Source: Bacteroidales bacterium F22 | Lineage (GTDB): Bacteria > Bacteroidota > Bacteroidia > Bacteroidales > Bacteroidaceae | Direction: 5' to 3' | Assembly (NCBI GenBank): GCA_029541985.1 | Contig: CP095414.1 | Span: 1,984,001 to 2,048,000 of the forward strand | Length of the DNA: 64,000 nucleotides | Shown: piece after piece, positions 16,857-26,611 of the stretch | Layout: every line of letters starts with the position of its first letter | Numbering within the stretch: position 1 is the first letter of the stretch | Translations under genes and position numbers: made by a program | Notes under the pieces: generated by a model | Database searches by the model: none | What the model was told of the DNA's origin: nothing | The model's input: only the letters and a program-made list of their open reading frames with translations

Positions 16857-18314
16857 ATGATTTCATTTACTATTGCATTGATAGCCCTTGTCATAGGGTA
16901 TTTTACTTATGGAAGTTTTGTAGAACGCATTTTCAAGCCAGATTCTAATCGTAAAACCCCTGCTATTACTCATGCCGACGGAGTAGATTATATGCCGCTT
17001 CCTACGTGGAAGATTTTCATGATTCAATTTCTAAATATTGCTGGACTAGGTCCTATCTTTGGAGCCATTATGGGAGCCAAGTTTGGTACGGCTTCTTTTC
17101 TCTGGATTGTATTTGGGTGTATCTTTGCAGGTGCTACTCATGATTATTTATCAGGGATGCTTTCTGTTAGGCATGATGGGGAATCGCTTCCTGATACAAT
17201 CGGAAGATATCTCGGACTTCCAACCAAACAAATCATGCGTATCTTTAGCGTGGTTCTTCTAGTTTTACTTGGATGTGTCTTCGTAGCCGGCCCAGCCAAA
17301 TTGCTTGCTGGATTAACTCCAAGTGGTTTCGGTGATTTCTTCTGGATTATCGTTGTATTCATCTATTATATAGTGGCAACCCTTTTACCTGTTGACAAAA
17401 TTATCGGTAAAATATATCCTCTTTTTGCTGCTGCTTTGATTTTTATGGCTATTGGTATTATGGTGATGCTTTATTATTATCACCCTGCATTGCCTGAAGT
17501 TTGGGATACGCTAAAAAATACGCATCCTGATGCCGAACATATGCCTATATTCCCTATGATGTTTGTCAGTATCGCTTGTGGTGCTATCTCTGGTTTTCAT
17601 GGTACTCAGAGTCCATTGATGGCTCGTTGTATGACCAATGAGAAACATGGTCGTCCTATCTTTTATGGAGCGATGATTACTGAAGGTATCGTTGCCCTTA
17701 TCTGGGCAGCTGCTGCCACTTACTTCTTCAAAAATGGCGATGCTCTAGGTACAGCAGGTTATCACGAAGACCAAGCAGCTGTAGTGGTCAAATTTATGAC
17801 TGAACATTGGCTTGGTACTTTTGGTAGTGCCCTTGCAATACTAGGTGTAATTGCTGCCCCTATAACATCAGGAGATACCGCTTTCCGATCTGCTCGTTTG
17901 ATAGTAGCAGATTTCCTAAAGATGCCTCAAAAGAAGATCACGAATCGTTTGATCATTTCTGTTCCTATGTTTGCAATAGGTGTAGCTATCTTGATGTGGA
18001 GCCTTACAGATGCTAATGGATTTAGTATTATCTGGAGATACTTCTCTTGGAGTAATCAGACTCTATCTGTATTTACGCTTTGGGCTTGTACTGTTTTCCT
18101 ACATCAGACAGGAAAACCTTGGATGCTTACAATCATTCCAGCACTCTTTATGACCAGTGTATGTAGTACTTATATATGTGTTGCTCCAGAAGGATTTCAG
18201 ATGTCACAACCCTTATCTTACAGCATAGGAGGAGTCGCTACTCTAATCTCTTTAATTGCATTTATTCTCTACTATCGACGTTTCGAAAAGAATAAGAAAT
18301 CAGTCGTTAGTTAA
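16857..18314 (+). CDS. cstA: CstA-family carbon starvation transporter
   Basis: 485 residues, a multi-span inner-membrane protein. CstA signatures are clear: FLNIAGLGPIFGAIMGAKFG, GATHDYLSGMLSVRHDG, SGFHGTQSPLMARC and ITSGDTAFRSARLI. Family members import pyruvate and/or peptides under carbon limitation. It is shorter than the E. coli protein (about 700 residues), lacking much of the C-terminal part, as is usual for Bacteroidota members. It has its own promoter and is followed by a strong bidirectional terminator. Confidence 0.9.
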   Translation: MISFTIALIALVIGYFTYGSFVERIFKPDSNRKTPAITHADGVDYMPLPTWKIFMIQFLNIAGLGPIFGAIMGAKFGTASFLWIVFGCIFAGATHDYLSGMLSVRHDGESLPDTIGRYLGLPTKQIMRIFSVVLLVLLGCVFVAGPAKLLAGLTPSGFGDFFWIIVVFIYYIVATLLPVDKIIGKIYPLFAAALIFMAIGIMVMLYYYHPALPEVWDTLKNTHPDAEHMPIFPMMFVSIACGAISGFHGTQSPLMARCMTNEKHGRPIFYGAMITEGIVALIWAAAATYFFKNGDALGTAGYHEDQAAVVVKFMTEHWLGTFGSALAILGVIAAPITSGDTAFRSARLIVADFLKMPQKKITNRLIISVPMFAIGVAILMWSLTDANGFSIIWRYFSWSNQTLSVFTLWACTVFLHQTGKPWMLTIIPALFMTSVCSTYICVAPEGFQMSQPLSYSIGGVATLISLIAFILYYRRFEKNKKSVVS

Positions 18315-18340
18315 TCTTATCAGCAATTTCTCATTAACTT

Positions 18341-18381
18341 AAAAAAATCACTGGCGGTCTTTTTCCGTCAGTGATTTTTTT
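18341..18381. terminator. Bidirectional intrinsic terminator between cstA and the barrel gene
   Basis: A 17-bp stem with one G-U pair. A7 on the left and T7 on the right flank the core ATCACTGGCGG / CCGTCAGTGAT, giving a T tract in both directions. It ends 3 nt from the convergent stop codon at 18384. Confidence 0.9.
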
Positions 18382-18383
18382 GT

Positions 18384-20699
18384 TTATTTTATTTTGAAGA
18401 CCCCTTTATCAGAATCGTTATTATACGTTTTTTGTTCCACAGAAGCCTTACGCTTACCGCTATTGAAATACCAAGAAACACTTATACCAAAGGTATGATC
18501 TTTTCGCCGCATATGAAGAAATTTCTGATTCGATACCACTGAACTAGATATAGTCTCATAATTTACTTGATCCTTTGCAAATGGGAAGTAACAAATCAAG
18601 CCAAAATTGACCTTTTTATATTTGTAATCCAAACTGACATATGAGACCTTCTCAATCCCCGTTCTGTAAAGACCAGACAACATAGTACCTCCAAATTTTT
18701 GATAATATTCCAACGACCAATTCTTATAATTGGCAGACAAATAGGCCGACACAGGATACGACCAATAATGATAAGTCGATAGTTCTTGGGTCGGTTGAAA
18801 ACCATATTGTGTGGCCCCCACACTAGCCCCGATACGCAAGAAATCCCAAGGTGTCAAATCCAAATCTAAGTTAGCTCCAAGTTCTTCGTCCTTGGCCGCG
18901 TTAGCCGATTGAAAAAGGACCCCATCAACAGTATTGCTATAAGCACTATACAAAGAATTGCTTTTGTGTTGATAATATAGATAAGTTTTTAAACTAAGCA
19001 ACTTCCCCCTATAATTATGACTCAAGCCCCATAACTGTGTATGTTCATTCTCCAACAATGGATTGCCCGACTGATAAAAATCATTCATAATCAAAAGACG
19101 CGTACTCGACATTTGTTGCACCCCAGGCATCTGCGTACTCGACTGATACGAAAGACGTACACTCTGGCTCGGATTAATCGAATACCCCGCCATAAACATC
19201 GGCGTAAAAGTAAGATGCTTAAATCCCTCATCCCCTAGATTGACATCATACGTACCCGCCAAACTCGTTCTATACATAAAAGCATGGGCACGTCCACTAA
19301 TCTCACCGTAAAAATAATGCTTCTGCGTATTGATATCCTCAGCCATTTTATTCGAGGCTAAAGAATTTCTCACCTCATTAGATAAGAAATTGAAATGCCC
19401 CCTATAGCCCCCTGTGAGATAGGCATGACCGATTTTATGCTCATACACCACCTCACCAATCAGAGATTTTTTGGTGTTATCTAGAAATAAGTCATCTTCA
19501 AAACCATGGCTTCCCGTTTGTAAAGAATACGTCTCTTGATCATTACCGAAATAAGTACCCAACAAATCAAAAGTCAATTCGTCATCCTTATTTAACTTCT
19601 TAGAATAATAAATATCCAAGACACCAGATTTGGTATAGATATCATCAGTCAATATGCCCTTACCCTTTTCAAGCAATTGATGATTCGTCACTGTAATCTC
19701 TTTATTCGCCTCGTCATTTTCCTTATACCATTCATAGCTCCCTTTAACTTGAAAATTATAATCATCTTCTACACTCCTTGAGTAGGTAATATCAGCGATG
19801 TGCTGATAGCCCCAAAATTTATTCTTCTTGCTATAATCATGTTGATAGTGATCACCATCCACCTGATAGTCGTAGTGACCCGTTTCTAAATCCAAGACAC
19901 GTCGTTTCATGTTAAAGTGATTGCTATAACCAACCGTCCATTTATTGTTCCCTTTAATAAAAGACAAAGCACTAGATTGCCCAGAATACATCTGACCAAC
20001 TGAACCATAAAAAGACCCATTCCAACCAGTATCTAAAGGTTTGACATGGACATTAATCACAATCTCGGCATCATTCATATACCGTATAGGTGGCACATCA
20101 TAGTAATCAACTTTTTTGATTTTATTGGCAGGAATCAACTGTAAATCAGCATCCGTCGCTTTCACCCCATTGATAAGGATCATCACTGATTTCCCATTGA
20201 TAGACTTCAAGCCATTAGAAGCCTTATCCACATGCAAATTGGGTAAAGTAGCTACTAAAGCCCTAGACTCTCCAGCTTTAGCCATTTGGTCCATACTAAA
20301 TGTATAAGCTGTCTTATCAATACTTTGGATACTACGTTTGCCTCCAATCACCACTTCATTGAGTGCCACGACATCGGGTAAAAGTACAATCGTCTTAGAA
20401 ATAAGACGTTTCTTAGTCGCTTGTAGATTCAGCGGAGAAACAGTTGTTTTGTATCCTAGGAAAGACACACTCAGAATATAAGCCTTTTTATCAAGGGGCT
20501 TCAGTGTAAAGTCCCCACTAAGATCAGTACTAGTCCCTTGAAGGATTTTTGTGGTGTCCTTAGCTGACATTAAGCATACATTAGCAAAAGGGATGACTTC
20601 TTGATTCTCATCAATAACCTTTCCCGTTAGGGTGATGTTCTGTCCTACTACTTTCGTAAAGAGACATAAAAATATGAAAAAGAGAAGTCGTTTTTTCAT
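18384..20699 (-). CDS. TonB-receptor-like outer-membrane beta-barrel protein, last gene of the met cluster
   Basis: 771 residues with a signal peptide ending VVGQ (about residue 19). A carboxypeptidase-regulatory-like domain follows (ITLTGKVIDENQEVIPFANV, about 21-105), then a plug-like region (VATLPNLHVDKASNGLKSINGKSVMI shape, about 150-215) and a long aromatic-rich barrel. It ends in a basic tail. It is related in layout to the barrel protein at 4965-7778 but clearly divergent. It starts only 18 nt after the alkD-like stop codon on the same strand, and I saw no promoter in that gap, so it is probably co-transcribed with luxS-metF-metH. Substrate unknown. Confidence 0.82.
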   Translation of the reverse strand: MKKRLLFFIFLCLFTKVVGQNITLTGKVIDENQEVIPFANVCLMSAKDTTKILQGTSTDLSGDFTLKPLDKKAYILSVSFLGYKTTVSPLNLQATKKRLISKTIVLLPDVVALNEVVIGGKRSIQSIDKTAYTFSMDQMAKAGESRALVATLPNLHVDKASNGLKSINGKSVMILINGVKATDADLQLIPANKIKKVDYYDVPPIRYMNDAEIVINVHVKPLDTGWNGSFYGSVGQMYSGQSSALSFIKGNNKWTVGYSNHFNMKRRVLDLETGHYDYQVDGDHYQHDYSKKNKFWGYQHIADITYSRSVEDDYNFQVKGSYEWYKENDEANKEITVTNHQLLEKGKGILTDDIYTKSGVLDIYYSKKLNKDDELTFDLLGTYFGNDQETYSLQTGSHGFEDDLFLDNTKKSLIGEVVYEHKIGHAYLTGGYRGHFNFLSNEVRNSLASNKMAEDINTQKHYFYGEISGRAHAFMYRTSLAGTYDVNLGDEGFKHLTFTPMFMAGYSINPSQSVRLSYQSSTQMPGVQQMSSTRLLIMNDFYQSGNPLLENEHTQLWGLSHNYRGKLLSLKTYLYYQHKSNSLYSAYSNTVDGVLFQSANAAKDEELGANLDLDLTPWDFLRIGASVGATQYGFQPTQELSTYHYWSYPVSAYLSANYKNWSLEYYQKFGGTMLSGLYRTGIEKVSYVSLDYKYKKVNFGLICYFPFAKDQVNYETISSSVVSNQKFLHMRRKDHTFGISVSWYFNSGKRKASVEQKTYNNDSDKGVFKIK

Positions 20700-20717
20700 G
20701 ATGAATTTTATTTATGG

Positions 20718-21449
20718 TCACAACTTAAGAAAAGCTTTTCGTTTATCTTCTGGATAACGTTCGATAGCATAGCGTAAGGTAGTCCGTGGCATTTGTCGAA
20801 TATGTTTATAGATAAATTCATCGACTAGTGCTTCATCTCGTTTGCTTACTTCTCGGAGCATCCATCCATTAGCCTTATGTATCAAATCATGTCTATGGTC
20901 TAGGAGCTTCTCTACTACATACATCGTTTCTGCTAATCTATTCTTACGAATAAAAGCAAAGGTGGCAACAATGGCAATCCGTTGTTCCCAAAGTGATTCA
21001 CTTGCAATCAGTTTATCAAAAAAGTTGTGACACTTCTCCTCCTCCCAAGTGAGGAGTTGCTGTCCTACAACTTTCCAAGCACTGAGGTCTACGAAGTCCC
21101 AATTATTGAGATATCTCGTGATACTTATATAGTAATTGAATAACTCTTCTTGTCTATCCTTCTTCTTTTGATATTGGTGAACGATAATCTTTACGGCACA
21201 CATTTTTACTTCATGATATTTTGATTGTATCAATTCGTCTATCACCCCAAGTGGAGTGTCTAGACACATTTTGACAACAGTTCCAATATCTTTACTCTTA
21301 ATTCCAAGAAAGAGGTCTCCCTCTCCATATTCTCCTTTTCCAGTCTTGAAGAAGTAGGGGTAGAAGGCTGCTTTTTCAGGATTGCTATAAACCATGAGTG
21401 CTTCCGCAATATCGTTGGCTTGTTCCTTACAGGTGCTGTGATTTTTCAT
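20718..21449 (-). CDS. AlkD-like DNA alkylation repair protein
   Basis: 243 residues of HEAT-like helical repeats. Family-typical segments are KSKDIGTVVK, NNWDFVDLSAWKVVG, SLWEQRIAIVATFAFI and HKANGWMLREVSKRD. The conserved Trp and Asp of NNWDFVD correspond to the region that contacts DNA in AlkD glycosylases, which remove positively charged alkylated bases. It begins 10 nt after metH and ends 18 nt before the barrel gene, so it sits inside the methyl-cycle transcription unit. A link between methylation metabolism and alkylation repair is possible but is inference. Confidence 0.85.
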   Translation of the reverse strand: MKNHSTCKEQANDIAEALMVYSNPEKAAFYPYFFKTGKGEYGEGDLFLGIKSKDIGTVVKMCLDTPLGVIDELIQSKYHEVKMCAVKIIVHQYQKKKDRQEELFNYYISITRYLNNWDFVDLSAWKVVGQQLLTWEEEKCHNFFDKLIASESLWEQRIAIVATFAFIRKNRLAETMYVVEKLLDHRHDLIHKANGWMLREVSKRDEALVDEFIYKHIRQMPRTTLRYAIERYPEDKRKAFLKL

Positions 21450-21459
21450 ATTGCGTAGT

Positions 21460-24174
21460 TTATCGTTTTCGTTTCACTTGTTCAAAGGGAACTAAATCAT
21501 TGCCCTCTTGTTGTTTGGTATAATCATCCACCACCTCATCATATTTATGTTGAAGGCTGTTCAGATAGATCTCTTTTTGCTTCGGGTCTAGTATCTTCGA
21601 GACGATTTGTACATTTTGACTCGCATCCTTGGAGTAAATAGTCGGTCCACTATAGTAGGGTTTTATCTTGAGTGCTGTATGGAGTAATGAAGTGGTGGCT
21701 CCACCGATGAGAATAGGAATATTTAAGCCCCTCTTTTCGGCTAGGCTGACTACATTGACCATCTCCTGAAGAGAAGGTGTAATGAGGCCTGAAAGTCCTA
21801 TAATAGAGACCTTTTCTCGTATAGCAGTCTCAATAATCTTTTCTGGAGGAACCATCACCCCTAGGTCTACAACTTCATATCCAGCACAAGACATCACTAC
21901 GCCTACGATATTCTTACCGATATCGTGTACATCACCCTTAACTGTGGCTAGAAGTATTTTTTCTTGAGAACTCGTTTCTACCCTTTCTGCCTCTATATTT
22001 GGTTGTAGAATCGCCACTGCCTGTTTCATGGTTCGAGCCGTTTTTACTACTTGTGGTAAAAACATCTGACCAGCTCCGAAGCGTTTGCCTACTTCTTTCA
22101 TCCCCTTCATTAGCGGACCTTCTATGATGTGTACTGCTTTGGGATATAAGGTCAGTGCTTCAGTAAGATCTTCTTCTAAGAATTCCGATTCACCATGCAG
22201 TAGGGCATACCCTAGACGTTCATCCACGTTTCCTTTTCGCCAAATATTTAAGGTCTCTTTCTGAGGGGCTTTTGGATTTGATTTATCCAACATTCCTTTG
22301 GCCATCTCTATGATTCGTTCTTCGTGTTGCTCACTTGGGCGAAGCATCAAATCCTCTAGAGCTGCTAGCAAGTCCTTAGGAATATCATTATATAGTACCT
22401 TTGTACTCGGATTGACGATGGCCATATCCAGTCCAGCCTTGATGGCATGATAGAGAAATACAGCATGCATGGCTTCTCGAAGGTAGTTATTACCTCGGAA
22501 GGAGAAAGATAAGTTACTGATACCTCCACTTATATGAACCTTCGGAAGATGGGTATGTATCCATTCGGTAGCCTCGATGAAATCCAAGGCATAGCGTCTA
22601 TGAGTTTCTATCCCTGTAGCAATTGCTAGTACATTGGGGTCAAAGATAATGTCTTCAGTAGGAAATCCAACCTGTTCTGTCAGGATGGTATAGGCGCGTT
22701 GACAGACTGCAATCTTGCGATCTTTGCTATCTGCTTGCCCTTGTTCGTCAAAAGCCATGACGACAACTGCTGCTCCTAATCTTTTAAGTGTCTGTGCCCG
22801 TTGGATAAACGTCTCTTCTCCTTCTTTCAAGGAAATGGAATTGACTATCGGTTTACCTTGAATCTCATGCAAAGCTGCTTCCAATACTGACCAGTCTGAG
22901 GAATCAATCATCCAGGGTCTGCATGCGATATTGGGATCTGCAACTAAGGTACGAATGAAATGAACCATTTCTTTCTTGGCATCCAAGAGTCCATCATCCA
23001 TATTGATGTCGATGACAAGAGCTCCATCATCTACTTGCTTACGGGCGATGCTTGCAGCCTCATCGTATTTCTTTTCATTTATCAGGCGTAGGAATTTGCG
23101 AGAACCAGCTACATTGCAGCGTTCTCCTATATGTGTCATATTGCGCTCTGGAGTCACGGGGAGTGGTTCCAATCCAGCTAATACCATCTGTTCATCACGT
23201 GGGGGAATCTGATGGGGTGTGGCTTGTTGACAAGCTTTAGTTATCAGTGCAATATGGGCTTCTGTCGTTCCGCAACAGCCTCCGACTATATTGACTAATT
23301 TATCATCAAATAGCGGTTGTAATTGACTGCTCATCATCGTCGCCGACTGACCATATTCTCCCAATTCGTTGGGCAGTCCTGCATTGGGATACACTGATAC
23401 AGCAAATGGAGATTTCTGAGCTAAATCACGTACATAAGGGACCATCTGATCTGCACCAAAACTGCAATTAAATCCCAAAGATAAAAGTGGAATATGACGT
23501 ATCGAGGCAAGCATGGCATCTACTGTCTGTCCAGATAAGGTACGTCCACTCTCTGTAAGGGTGATAGAGAGCATGAGCTCGACCTTCATATTGGTTTCTT
23601 CCATAGCTTGCTGGGCGGCGTAGAGTGCTGCTTTGGCATTGAGGGTATCAAAAGTCGTTTCGAAGAGTAATCCATCTACACCTGCTTCAATGAGTGTGAG
23701 GCATTGTTCATGGTAAGCATCAACCAATTGATTCCAAGTGATGGTACGTGCTGCCACATCCTCCACATTTGGACTTAGCGATGCTGTCTTATTGGTCGGT
23801 CCTACACTACCTACGACATATCTTGGTTTGGTCGGATTGCGTGCTGTGTATTCATCTGCAGCGGCACGTGCCAAGGTGACAGCTGCTCGGTTGATAGTTA
23901 CGATTTCATGTTCGAGGTGATAATCTCCCTGTGAGATACGTTGTGCATTGAAGGTGTTGGTCTCTATAATATCTGCTCCTGCTTCTAGGTAAGCCTTGTG
24001 TATGGAGCTAATCATCTCAGGGTGAGTAATACAAAGATAATCCATATTTCCATCATGATTTATCCCTTTAGGGGTATCGTCACTAGCAAATGCACGCTGG
24101 ATCATCGTTCCCATGGCGCCATCTAGACAAAGCACCCTCTCTTTAATAGCTTCACGAAGTGATTGATTTGTCAT
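21460..24174 (-). CDS. metH: Cobalamin-dependent methionine synthase lacking the activation domain
   Basis: 904 residues against about 1230 for full-length MetH. Domains in order: homocysteine-binding barrel (about 1-320) with zinc Cys in GFNCSFG and GGCCGTT (about 299-300); pterin-binding barrel (about 340-600; GERCNVAGSRKF); B12 cap (about 640-735); and Rossmann B12 domain (about 735-870) with DxHxxG in GDVHDIGKN near residue 745. The chain ends shortly after the B12 domain. The missing S-adenosylmethionine-binding reactivation domain is encoded separately two genes upstream (25147-26040). Transfers methyl from methyltetrahydrofolate to homocysteine in the cytoplasm. It begins 16 nt after metF. 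Confidence 0.95.
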   Translation of the reverse strand: MTNQSLREAIKERVLCLDGAMGTMIQRAFASDDTPKGINHDGNMDYLCITHPEMISSIHKAYLEAGADIIETNTFNAQRISQGDYHLEHEIVTINRAAVTLARAAADEYTARNPTKPRYVVGSVGPTNKTASLSPNVEDVAARTITWNQLVDAYHEQCLTLIEAGVDGLLFETTFDTLNAKAALYAAQQAMEETNMKVELMLSITLTESGRTLSGQTVDAMLASIRHIPLLSLGFNCSFGADQMVPYVRDLAQKSPFAVSVYPNAGLPNELGEYGQSATMMSSQLQPLFDDKLVNIVGGCCGTTEAHIALITKACQQATPHQIPPRDEQMVLAGLEPLPVTPERNMTHIGERCNVAGSRKFLRLINEKKYDEAASIARKQVDDGALVIDINMDDGLLDAKKEMVHFIRTLVADPNIACRPWMIDSSDWSVLEAALHEIQGKPIVNSISLKEGEETFIQRAQTLKRLGAAVVVMAFDEQGQADSKDRKIAVCQRAYTILTEQVGFPTEDIIFDPNVLAIATGIETHRRYALDFIEATEWIHTHLPKVHISGGISNLSFSFRGNNYLREAMHAVFLYHAIKAGLDMAIVNPSTKVLYNDIPKDLLAALEDLMLRPSEQHEERIIEMAKGMLDKSNPKAPQKETLNIWRKGNVDERLGYALLHGESEFLEEDLTEALTLYPKAVHIIEGPLMKGMKEVGKRFGAGQMFLPQVVKTARTMKQAVAILQPNIEAERVETSSQEKILLATVKGDVHDIGKNIVGVVMSCAGYEVVDLGVMVPPEKIIETAIREKVSIIGLSGLITPSLQEMVNVVSLAEKRGLNIPILIGGATTSLLHTALKIKPYYSGPTIYSKDASQNVQIVSKILDPKQKEIYLNSLQHKYDEVVDDYTKQQEGNDLVPFEQVKRKR

Positions 24175-24190
24175 ATGATTTGTCTTTTGA

Positions 24191-25150
24191 TTATTTGTAT
24201 ATTTGTTTAGCTACTTCACACACGTCGTGTGCTTGTCCCATAGAATAGAAGTGTATGCTTGGCACGCCGAATTCAATGAGCTCTTGACACTGTTTGACAC
24301 ACCAGTCAATACCTATTTTCTCAACTTCTTTATCTGTCTTTGCATTAACTAGTTTGCGTACAAATTCGTCTGGGATATCAATTCCAAAGACACGAGGTAG
24401 AGCATATAATTGCTTGATTTTAGTCAATGGCTTGATTCCTGGAATGATAGGTACGTTGATCCCCTCCTCACGGCACAACTTGACAAAATCAAAATATTTC
24501 TGATTGTCATAGAAGAGTTGAGTTACTCCATAACTGGCTCCATTTTTTATTTTTTCTTTGAACCAATAGATATCTTGTGCTAGATTGGGTGCTTCACCGT
24601 GTTTCTCGGGATAACATGCGACTCCATAATAAAAAGGAGCTCCATCATTAGTATCCATCTTATTCCCATCAGCAAAGAACCCTTGGTTATAGGAATTTAC
24701 ATATTTCTGTAAATCAATAGCATGGGCAAAGCCATCTTTTTCGGCCTTGAACGATCGAGCATCAGGTGCTTTATCGCCACGCAAAATCAGAATATTATCT
24801 ATCCCTAGATATTGCAAGTCAAGAAGGATTTGTTCCGTATCAAAGACTGAATAACCACTGCAAAGAACATGGGGTACGGTAGGGAGCCCAAAGCGGTTCT
24901 GCAAGGCAGCTGCTACACCTATTGTACCCGGTCTTCGCTGTATGCGTTCTCGTTTGTAACTGTTATCAGCTTGTTCCTTATAGATGTATTCACTACGATG
25001 TGTGGTGATATTGATATATTTAGGATTGAAGGCACTGAGTCGTTCTACCGTTTCGAATAATGCCTTGGTTCCTTTCCCTTTGATTGGAGGAAGGATTTCG
25101 AAACTAAAGGCTGTCTTATCTTTTTCTCGTATGGATTCGATGATGTTCAT
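24191..25150 (-). CDS. metF: Methylenetetrahydrofolate reductase
   Basis: 319 residues, a TIM-barrel flavoprotein. FSFEILPPIKGKG contains the catalytic Glu of the family. ITTHRSE, ILILRGDKAPD and YGVTQLFYDN are typical FAD- and folate-binding segments. It reduces 5,10-methylene- to 5-methyltetrahydrofolate, the methyl donor for MetH. Its start overlaps the stop of the activation-domain gene by 4 nt (ATGA), which indicates translational coupling. Confidence 0.96.
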   Translation of the reverse strand: MNIIESIREKDKTAFSFEILPPIKGKGTKALFETVERLSAFNPKYINITTHRSEYIYKEQADNSYKRERIQRRPGTIGVAAALQNRFGLPTVPHVLCSGYSVFDTEQILLDLQYLGIDNILILRGDKAPDARSFKAEKDGFAHAIDLQKYVNSYNQGFFADGNKMDTNDGAPFYYGVACYPEKHGEAPNLAQDIYWFKEKIKNGASYGVTQLFYDNQKYFDFVKLCREEGINVPIIPGIKPLTKIKQLYALPRVFGIDIPDEFVRKLVNAKTDKEVEKIGIDWCVKQCQELIEFGVPSIHFYSMGQAHDVCEVAKQIYK

Positions 25151-26040
25151 GACTTCTTCTCGTTATAGGGTAATTGAATATTTTTATACAAATAGGGAGC
25201 TATTTTTTCCAATGGAAGTCCTCTTCTTGATGCATAATTTGTCGCTTGTTCTTTACTGATGGGGCCAATATTGAAATAGGCTGCATCAGGATGAGCTATC
25301 ATGAACCCTGTGACTGAGGCATGAGGTTTCATCGCTCCTGTCTCTGTTAGGTGAATTCCTTGACTCTTGTAATCTAATATTTCGCTGAGGATGAAATTAA
25401 TCCCTTGGTCTGGAATAGAGGGATAACCTATCGCAGGGCGAATCCCTTGGAAATGTTCGACTAATAGGTCAGCTATAGGGAGCTGTTCATCGGGTACATA
25501 TCCCCATTCCTGGGTACGTATCCATAGATGCATCTTCTCCGTCGCTGCCTCGGCAAGTCTGTCGCAAAGGGTTTGTGCAAGCATCTGCTGATAAGGGTCT
25601 CCTTGAAAAGCTTCCTCAGCTTCTGAGTCGATTGTGGTAGAGAATACCCCCATATAATCAGAGTCGTCTGCCAAGACGAAGTCTGAAAGACAGCGAAAGT
25701 GTCCTTCTTTACCGGCCATTTTACGTGATTGTTGTCGTAAAAAAGGAATTCGTTTGTCTAGATGAGTAAAGATGATGTCTTCCCCATCGGCCTTGGCTTG
25801 ACCTATATAGGCATGTATATGTAGCCGATAATGCTTATCCTCTAATCGTTCCAACATCTTATAGGCATCTCGCATTAAGGTGTCTGTTTGCTCTTTCCCT
25901 TTTGGAGTTTGTTGCACACTGTTGGGGAGTCCCCATGCAAAATGGAAGTAAATCCAGTTGATATAAGGGATGACTTCTTGGATGGAGTAACTGATTCTCA
26001 GTAACTCGTCTGGATGTTTTGGAACGGTTGGTATATACAT
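25147..26040 (-). CDS. Free-standing methionine synthase activation domain (SAM-dependent reactivation)
   Basis: 297 residues. The C-terminal two thirds match the activation domain of full-length MetH: DYMGVF (128-133), the stretch around DRLAEAATEKMH (160-171), WGYVPDEQL (179-187), the SAM-binding RPAIGYP (201-207), and HPDAAYF ... YASRRG (250-274). The N-terminal about 100 residues do not look like MetH and may provide the dock to the MetH core. In family terms it would let SAM and a flavodoxin-type reductant remethylate inactive cob(II)alamin on the separate MetH. Such split pairs are known, for example in Thermotoga. It lies 45 nt after luxS and is coupled to metF. Confidence 0.9.
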   Translation of the reverse strand: MYIPTVPKHPDELLRISYSIQEVIPYINWIYFHFAWGLPNSVQQTPKGKEQTDTLMRDAYKMLERLEDKHYRLHIHAYIGQAKADGEDIIFTHLDKRIPFLRQQSRKMAGKEGHFRCLSDFVLADDSDYMGVFSTTIDSEAEEAFQGDPYQQMLAQTLCDRLAEAATEKMHLWIRTQEWGYVPDEQLPIADLLVEHFQGIRPAIGYPSIPDQGINFILSEILDYKSQGIHLTETGAMKPHASVTGFMIAHPDAAYFNIGPISKEQATNYASRRGLPLEKIAPYLYKNIQLPYNEKKS

Positions 26041-26085
26041 GGGCTCATCTGATGAAGGGGTAAATACGAACTGCGAGAGTGAATA

Positions 26086-26571
26086 CTATTTCTTGATAGG
26101 GTAAACCAAGTTTTCTGGTTTGATGACGTCAAGTACTTCTGTGATATACTTCTTAGATTCCCACTTGGCCATTGGTAGGTCATGAAGTAGATAGTTCCCA
26201 CAGTCCATAGGGGTAGCACCTGGGATATCTCCTTGAAAGTCAACAACAAATTGAAATGCTCGTTTGAGTAATTCTACGATATCAGCTGGTTTGATATCTC
26301 CTTTCATGATTAGGTAATTTCCGGTGAGGCATCCCATAGGGCCCCAATATATGATTTGGTCTTTCCAATCTTTATCATTACGCAAGTAAGTAGCTACAAG
26401 ATGCTCAATAGTATGAATCGCTCCGTTCCCTAGCACGGGTTCGTTGTTGGGCTCTTTCATTCGTATATCAAAAGTGGTTATTGTTTCTGTACCGACAGTA
26501 TCTTGTCTCGATACATAGATGCCACGCAATAAATGGCAATGGTCTATTGTAAAACTAGCTATTTTTTCCAT
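26086..26571 (-). CDS. luxS: S-ribosylhomocysteine lyase
   Basis: 161 residues. Zinc ligands H53 and H57 (HTIEH) and C124 (PMDCGNYLLHDL) are present, with the catalytic-type C81 in GPMGCLTG. It converts S-ribosylhomocysteine to homocysteine and 4,5-dihydroxypentanedione, the precursor of autoinducer-2. It is first in the unit that goes on to the MetH activation domain, metF and metH, so its main role here is probably to return homocysteine to the methyl cycle. The methylthioadenosine/SAH nucleosidase that supplies its substrate is not in the window. Confidence 0.95.
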   Translation of the reverse strand: MEKIASFTIDHCHLLRGIYVSRQDTVGTETITTFDIRMKEPNNEPVLGNGAIHTIEHLVATYLRNDKDWKDQIIYWGPMGCLTGNYLIMKGDIKPADIVELLKRAFQFVVDFQGDIPGATPMDCGNYLLHDLPMAKWESKKYITEVLDVIKPENLVYPIKK

Positions 26572-26603
26572 TTTTCTATTCTTATTTATAATACATTAAA
26601 AAA

Positions 26604-26611
26604 CAAAGATA
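26604..26611 (-). promoter_or_regulatory. -7 element of the luxS-met transcription unit
   Basis: On the minus strand this is TATCTTTG, an exact consensus match, 32 nt upstream of luxS. I saw no SAM or cobalamin riboswitch fold between it and the start codon; the leader is too short for one. Confidence 0.65.
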
